Below, one piece after another: positions 5,141 to 5,959 of a stretch of DNA of 5,959 nucleotides (the stretch's first letter is position 1; each line of letters begins with the position of its first letter). The notes under the pieces were generated by a model, which had not been told where the DNA came from, made no database searches, and saw only the letters and a list, made by a program, of their open reading frames with translations. This stretch comes from Candidatus Poribacteria bacterium (GTDB lineage: Bacteria; Poribacteria; WGA-4E; PCPOR2b): assembly GCA_027296925.1 (NCBI GenBank), contig JAPUIP010000417.1, positions 1-5,959 on the forward strand, written 5' to 3'. Both the position numbers and the translations under genes were made by a program.

Positions 5141-5959
5141 ATGGCGTATATAATTTGTGAGCCTTGTGTTGATGTGAAGGATACGGCATGCGTTGATGTG
5201 TGCCCGGTCGATTGTATTCACACGACTGAAGGTGAAAAGCAACTCTACATTAGCCCCGACGAGTGTATCGACTGCGCTGCATGTGAGCCGGCATGTCCAG
5301 TCGACGCAATTTTCATCCAAGATGATGTGCCGGAGGAATGGACCTCCTACGTTGAGGTCAATGCGAAATTCTTTGAGACGTTTGTTAAGCCGACCAAGGC
5401 TGGCGGAGAAAGCGGAGCAGCCGGAGCAGGAGCGGATGCGGATGAGGATAAAATTGGTATTGAAGAATTTGTGCAAGCCATCGAGGCGCCCAAATCTTCG
5501 ATTCGCGCCCTGTTGCGCCCGTTCATTCTGATCTCCCAACCGTTACTGGGGGCGTTCTCAGCGAAATTCAAGCGTGAACTTGAAGAGATGGCGGCCAATT
5601 CAACAATCTTCAGTGCAGCAATTTCAACCGGGATTAACAGCCTGATCAATTTTGCGCTCTACCCGCTTCTGTTTTTCCTGATTGCTGTCAAGGTCTGGAA
5701 CGTTGACCTGTTTAGCGCAAGCGGAAACCTGGCGATTCTCCTCGGCGTTGCCCTGGCAATCGTTGAAAGCGTCTATCGCTTCAAGGACGATTTGACCTCG
5801 ACAATAAGCGACGAACAGCCGGGATATGGTGCTGCGCTATACGGATGGATTCCATCGTTCCTTGCGTATCTACTGTTATCCGGATTGCGGACAGCCGTTG
5901 TGACTCAACCGGATACGCCGCGCACAACCATGCCGGGAGCCATCCTTACTGATGGTCCA
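5141..5959 (+). CDS. 7Fe-type ferredoxin fused to a C-terminal membrane domain (3' end outside window)
   Basis: The frame stays open for 273 codons to the right edge. Residues 1-79 are a typical 7Fe-8S bacterial ferredoxin. By comparison with Azotobacter ferredoxin I, Cys9, Cys17 and Cys52 would hold a [3Fe-4S] cluster, and Cys21, Cys42, Cys45 and Cys48 a [4Fe-4S] cluster. Val12 replaces the Cys that a second 4Fe cluster would need, and Cys25 matches the free Cys24. EPCVDVKD, CPVDCI and DECIDC are family hallmarks. Ordinary members end at about 80-115 residues. This one continues through an Ala/Gly/Asp/Glu linker (86-105) and an amphipathic stretch (about 118-150), then has hydrophobic segments at about 165-186, 196-213 and 232-254 that look like membrane spans. 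No stop, ribosome binding site or frame change separates the parts. It is probably an electron carrier tethered to the inner face of the membrane; its partner is unknown. It has its own promoter. The ferredoxin call is firm; the spans are read by eye. Confidence 0.88.
   Translation, partial: MAYIICEPCVDVKDTACVDVCPVDCIHTTEGEKQLYISPDECIDCAACEPACPVDAIFIQDDVPEEWTSYVEVNAKFFETFVKPTKAGGESGAAGAGADADEDKIGIEEFVQAIEAPKSSIRALLRPFILISQPLLGAFSAKFKRELEEMAANSTIFSAAISTGINSLINFALYPLLFFLIAVKVWNVDLFSASGNLAILLGVALAIVESVYRFKDDLTSTISDEQPGYGAALYGWIPSFLAYLLLSGLRTAVVTQPDTPRTTMPGAILTDGP

Noticed and set aside
5114..5649. Two minus-strand open frames (5114-5539 and 5347-5649)
   Set aside because: Both are antisense to the ferredoxin fusion, whose cysteine pattern and ribosome binding site are unambiguous.

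Overview
The window is bacterial chromosomal DNA of moderate GC content. It has Shine-Dalgarno sites of the GGAGG type, sigma70-like promoters and tightly packed genes. The gene content is an archaeal/eukaryal-type glycogen debranching enzyme, an SMP-30 lactonase, a Gfo/Idh/MocA oxidoreductase, a 7Fe-type ferredoxin and a divergent EF-Tu-like protein. This would suit a free-living or symbiotic, sugar-degrading bacterium of the Planctomycetes/Poribacteria/Latescibacteria kind, where Gfo/Idh/MocA and SMP-30 genes are abundant. That placement is a guess from gene content; there is no rRNA or other marker to settle it.

Layout: (1) 2-709 (+) is the 3' part of a divergent EF-Tu paralogue, cut by the left edge. 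(2) 714-2726 (-) is a complete glycogen debranching enzyme, convergent with the EF-Tu-like gene and only 4 bp from it. (3) 2727-3044 is a divergent intergenic region with a good sigma70-like promoter on each strand, a 9-bp inverted repeat, and a possibly structured leader for the debranching enzyme. (4) 3045-3902 (+) SMP-30/gluconolactonase-like protein and 3973-5037 (+) Gfo/Idh/MocA oxidoreductase form a likely two-gene operon. (5) A near-consensus extended -10 promoter (5044-5072) starts seven bases after the oxidoreductase gene. It drives a ferredoxin gene at 5141 that runs off the right edge. Its reading frame continues from a 7Fe ferredoxin domain through an Ala/Gly/Asp linker into a hydrophobic domain with about three membrane spans.

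How the genes could work together: the debranching enzyme releases glucose from the branch points of storage glycogen. The divergent pair resembles an 'oxidise a sugar to its lactone, then hydrolyse the lactone' module. The shared control region suggests, but does not prove, joint regulation of carbohydrate use. The ferredoxin has its own promoter and looks independent.

The two most unusual items are the apparently membrane-tethered ferredoxin and the EF-Tu paralogue, which has lost the residues expected for guanine and tRNA 3'-end binding. No CRISPR array, tRNA, rRNA, insertion sequence or phage gene was seen.
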